A stretch of 64,000 nt of DNA, taken from NCBI GenBank assembly GCA_024867545.1, contig JANFNE010000015.1:248001-312000 (forward strand), in the 5' to 3' direction. The notes beneath the pieces were generated by a model, which made no database searches, had not been told where the DNA came from, and worked only from the letters and a program-made list of their open reading frames with translations. Below are positions 61,885-64,000 of this stretch, piece after piece. The DNA is from Phytopythium helicoides (Eukaryota; Oomycota; Peronosporomycetes; Pythiales; Pythiaceae). The position numbers were made by a program, and so were the translations under genes. Every line of letters begins with the position of its first letter. Position 1 is the stretch's first letter.

Positions 61885-64000
61885 GAAGCCCGACATAAAA
61901 CACTGGGTGTGTTTTCATTGCCGAAGGCAACAAGAGCGTGTACGCGCTCCCTTTCCGAGCTACGACCTTGAACGGTCCAATGTAGCGGGGCCGCAGTTTG
62001 GTCTTGGAGACCGCGCTCACTGCATTGAGTGGTAGGTTTCGTGCATTTAGTAGGACTAAATCACCAACCTTGAATACATGCGTATTCTTACGACCATGTT
62101 TGTCGCTCTGTTCCTTCTGCTTGTCTTGCGCAGACGCCATTGCGTCGCGCACGCGTCTAATGACGCTGAGCCTCGTGCTCAAGTAGTCATCAAGCTGCTT
62201 TTGCAGCCGAACCGACACTGGTTCAACATGACGGGAGGCCGCAAGCGGCCGAGCCTCTCCCCCACTCAAGGCGGAGGCCCCGGACGGCCCAAGCGTCAGT
62301 GTCAGCGGGACACGTGGGTGACGCAGTCCGTTCGCGTAGAACGGGGTGCAGCCCGTAGAGGCATGCACCGAGTTGTTCATTGCAAACTCAACAAACGGGA
62401 GCATCGTGCTCCAAGAGCGTGGTGCCTCGGCACAAACGCTTCGAAGGATGTCTTCGAGAACGCGGTTCGCGCGTTCGGTTTGACCATCGGTCTGTGGATG
62501 GTCAGCAGTCGACATGTCGAGACGCGTTCCCATCAACCGGAACAGTTCGCGCCAGAATGTTGCCACAAAACGTGGATCACGGTCAGAGACCAACGTCTTG
62601 GGGAGGCCATGAGCCCGGAACACATGCTCGAGAAAGAGCTGCGCCGCTCCTTTGGCCGTGATCTTCTCAGAACATGGTGCCAAATGCACCATCTTGCTCA
62701 AACGGCAGACAAACACCAACACACCGGTGTTGCCGTGAGCATTTTTGGGGAGTCCAAAGACAAAGTCTAAGCTGACGGACTCCCAGCAGTCCTGGGGGAC
62801 AGGAAGGCTGTGTAGCGGGGCTGCAGCTGAAGGCGCAGCCTTCACGCGCTGGCACGTCTCACACGTCTTGACGTAAGAGGCCACCCACTTGTACATGTGG
62901 GGCCACCAGTACGTCGTACTGACCGCGTTGTGCGTCTTCTCGCGGCCCAAATGGCCAGCAAGCGGTGTATCATGCGCCTCGTAGAGGATGCGATACCGAA
63001 TATCATCGTCCAGGGGGACGACAACCCGTGGTGGATCCATTCGATCTGTGCAGTAGTACAGCAAACCGTCGACGACGGAGAAGCGGTGTATACGCGACCG
63101 CAAACGAGGTGTGAGTTCACCCTCACCACCAAACACATCAGGCGCCAAGTGGCGCAAGAGGGTCCTGCATGACTCGTCATGCTCATACGCTTTGCGTATC
63201 TGTTCCAGGAGCGACGTAGTGACGGATGTCACGTGAGACAACTCATAGTCAGGACGGCGTGAAAGCGCGTCTGCAAGCACGTTCTGCTTGCCGGGCTTGT
63301 ACTCCACGCGGAAGTTGTATTCCGCAAAGAAGGAGAGCCACCGAGCCATTCTCTGCGAGAGATGTGGCGACGACGTCGCTGTCCGTAAGGACGCATGGTC
63401 AGTGTAGACCACAAACGCACGCTCACCGAGCAGGTGCACTCGAAATTTGACAAGAGCATACTTCATCGCAAGTAGCTCCTTGTCATGAACTGGATAGTTC
63501 TTCTCGGCAGCCTTAAGCTGTCGAGACTCAAACGCGATCACGCGTTCACGCCCTTCGGCGTCGGCTTGCAACAATGCACAGCCTATAGCGAAGTCAGACG
63601 CGTCACACACGATGCTAAATGGTCTGTTCGCATCTGGCAACGCCAGAATCGGAGCTTGGAGCAAGCTCTCCTTGATTTGATTAAACGCATCTTGATGCTG
63701 TTGCTCCCAGAGCCATTCTGCGTCCTTCTTCAGCAGAAGCGACAGAGGTCGTGCCATCTCGGCATAGTTCTTGCTGTACTTGTGCAGATAAGTGGCAAGA
63801 CCGAGCCACTTGCGCAGGTCCTTCTGGTTCATCGGAACCGGCCAATCTACGATTGCCTTGACCTTGTTTGGGTCAGCACGGATTCCGTGACTACCGATGT
63901 AGCAACCGAGGAATGGTATCTCCTCCGCGCCGAAGACACACTTGGCGATGTTGGCGTAGAGCTTGTTTGCTCGCATGCACTCGAGCACCTCGCGCAGGTG
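60887..64000 (-). CDS. Chromovirus Pol: RT end, RNase H, integrase, chromodomain (partial)
   Basis: The frame enters from beyond the window edge and runs 1033 codons to a stop at 60887. It begins after the RT catalytic motif (FLGCYIGSHGIRADPNKV). RNase H has FSIVCDASDFAIGCAL, the KELLAM glutamate and VVYTDHASL. Integrase has the H2C2 zinc motif ending TCETCQ, then the DDE residues in SLDFVFGLP, LVSDRDPRF and PQTDGQTERANRVLED, and a GPY/F module (LRPRYIGPFKVV). An unusually long linker of about 250 residues, rich in His, Gln, Ala and Pro, precedes the C-terminal chromodomain (QYLVKWRGYPHSHNSWEP). The chromodomain should steer integration to methylated-histone chromatin. No inactivating change is visible in the part seen. 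Confidence 0.93.
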   Translation of the reverse strand, partial: HLREVLECMRANKLYANIAKCVFGAEEIPFLGCYIGSHGIRADPNKVKAIVDWPVPMNQKDLRKWLGLATYLHKYSKNYAEMARPLSLLLKKDAEWLWEQQHQDAFNQIKESLLQAPILALPDANRPFSIVCDASDFAIGCALLQADAEGRERVIAFESRQLKAAEKNYPVHDKELLAMKYALVKFRVHLLGERAFVVYTDHASLRTATSSPHLSQRMARWLSFFAEYNFRVEYKPGKQNVLADALSRRPDYELSHVTSVTTSLLEQIRKAYEHDESCRTLLRHLAPDVFGGEGELTPRLRSRIHRFSVVDGLLYYCTDRMDPPRVVVPLDDDIRYRILYEAHDTPLAGHLGREKTHNAVSTTYWWPHMYKWVASYVKTCETCQRVKAAPSAAAPLHSLPVPQDCWESVSLDFVFGLPKNAHGNTGVLVFVCRLSKMVHLAPCSEKITAKGAAQLFLEHVFRAHGLPKTLVSDRDPRFVATFWRELFRLMGTRLDMSTADHPQTDGQTERANRVLEDILRSVCAEAPRSWSTMLPFVEFAMNNSVHASTGCTPFYANGLRHPRVPLTLTLGPSGASALSGGEARPLAASRHVEPVSVRLQKQLDDYLSTRLSVIRRVRDAMASAQDKQKEQSDKHGRKNTHVFKVGDLVLLNARNLPLNAVSAVSKTKLRPRYIGPFKVVARKGSAYTLLLPSAMKTHPVFYVGLLKPYLDPTALSQPSDQEPRAQLQQELPPEADGSQQTQPHQSVGLKEPRRTSSVGGTSSHAQPPRQPAAPHNAQRQSTHSTHARSADRAHAHAHSEAQASSGVTVPDRSRNRRNDTAHAKEWHVPMTTADPLSSTTSPPPFLEGSRVDRVGRGGHGHDCQHDHADHGSDDPVSLTEQHAQTQRAQPHRHAVAAAPTALGVHESDERPRHDHDAAPRADHEAPARREQRVTGDRPHPHSDFESHDHATSVAKELPLRPPPALLDPLGRKHYLVEALVKHRLRRGQLQYLVKWRGYPHSHNSWEPANVLLEDCPDLVRAYESNRTQRRGGPAQGA

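Larger units (their letters stand above)
59234..64000 (-). mobile_element. Nested chromovirus (Ty3/Gypsy), opposite strand, 3' part
   Basis: Read on the minus strand: pol (end of RT, RNase H, integrase, chromodomain), then a region with a long antisense frame, a polypurine tract, and a 3' LTR at 59548-59234. It interrupts the plus-strand Gypsy RT at 59233; the bases GATAG at 59229-59233 are the candidate target-site duplication, to be matched at the far end outside the window. The long intact pol suggests a recent insertion. Confidence 0.85.

Overview
The window looks like nuclear DNA of an oomycete, most likely Pythium in the broad sense. The evidence is two elicitin-like secreted proteins, Crinkler (CRN) effector N-termini carrying the LYLAR-type motif typical of Pythium rather than the Phytophthora LFLAK form, an LRR receptor-like kinase of the oomycete TKL type, an ankyrin/TKL kinase, a SWEET transporter, short GT-AG introns (about 55-80 nt) and Ty3/Gypsy retroelements. 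There are no operons; genes lie on both strands. I resolved several multi-exon genes by hand from splice sites and frame closure.

Layout. 1-2.6 kb: tandem 805-bp units built around a long inverted repeat. 2.6-4.6 kb: gene debris (ABC transporter fragment, CRN N-terminus, a duplicated orphan fragment). 4.6-15.6 kb: gene-dense block with a membrane RING-H2 ligase (-), an ABCC/MRP transporter (-), a three-module PDZ-like protein (+) and an 8-exon LRR receptor kinase (-). 15.6-20 kb: sparse, with a frameshifted CRN-kinase gene (+) whose N-terminus is an inverted duplicate of the one at 3.1-3.8 kb. 20-22 kb: a 6-exon small LRR protein and a GPI-type elicitin-like protein, both (-). 22.5-34.8 kb: a giant two-exon SZT2-like gene (-). 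35-38.1 kb: an 8-exon DUSP-MYND-USP deubiquitinase (+). 38.2-46.3 kb: a basic low-complexity protein (-), an 858-aa membrane protein (+), a SWEET transporter (+), a secreted Cys-rich protein (-) and a canonical elicitin (+). 47-48.3 kb: an ARV1-like gene (-) and a decayed LRR-like remnant. 48.7-52.7 kb: a 1340-aa ankyrin protein with two kinase domains. 52.7-64 kb: retroelements.

The last 11 kb is the most unusual part. A long ORF joins a domain with paired zinc-type cysteine motifs, tentatively giant-virus-like, in frame to a Gypsy Gag. At the Gag stop sits a textbook -1 ribosomal frameshift signal (slippery heptamer, 5-nt spacer, GC-rich stem-loop) leading into the protease/RT frame. That element is cut within RT by a second, opposite-strand chromovirus (LTR, polypurine tract, RNase H, integrase, chromodomain). 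The chromovirus carries a long antisense reading frame between pol and its 3' LTR, and this frame overlaps the end of pol for about 1 kb on the other strand.

Several otherwise conserved genes (CRN-kinase, SWEET, ARV1) show one-base frame breaks. Whether these are real decay or draft-assembly indels cannot be decided from sequence alone.
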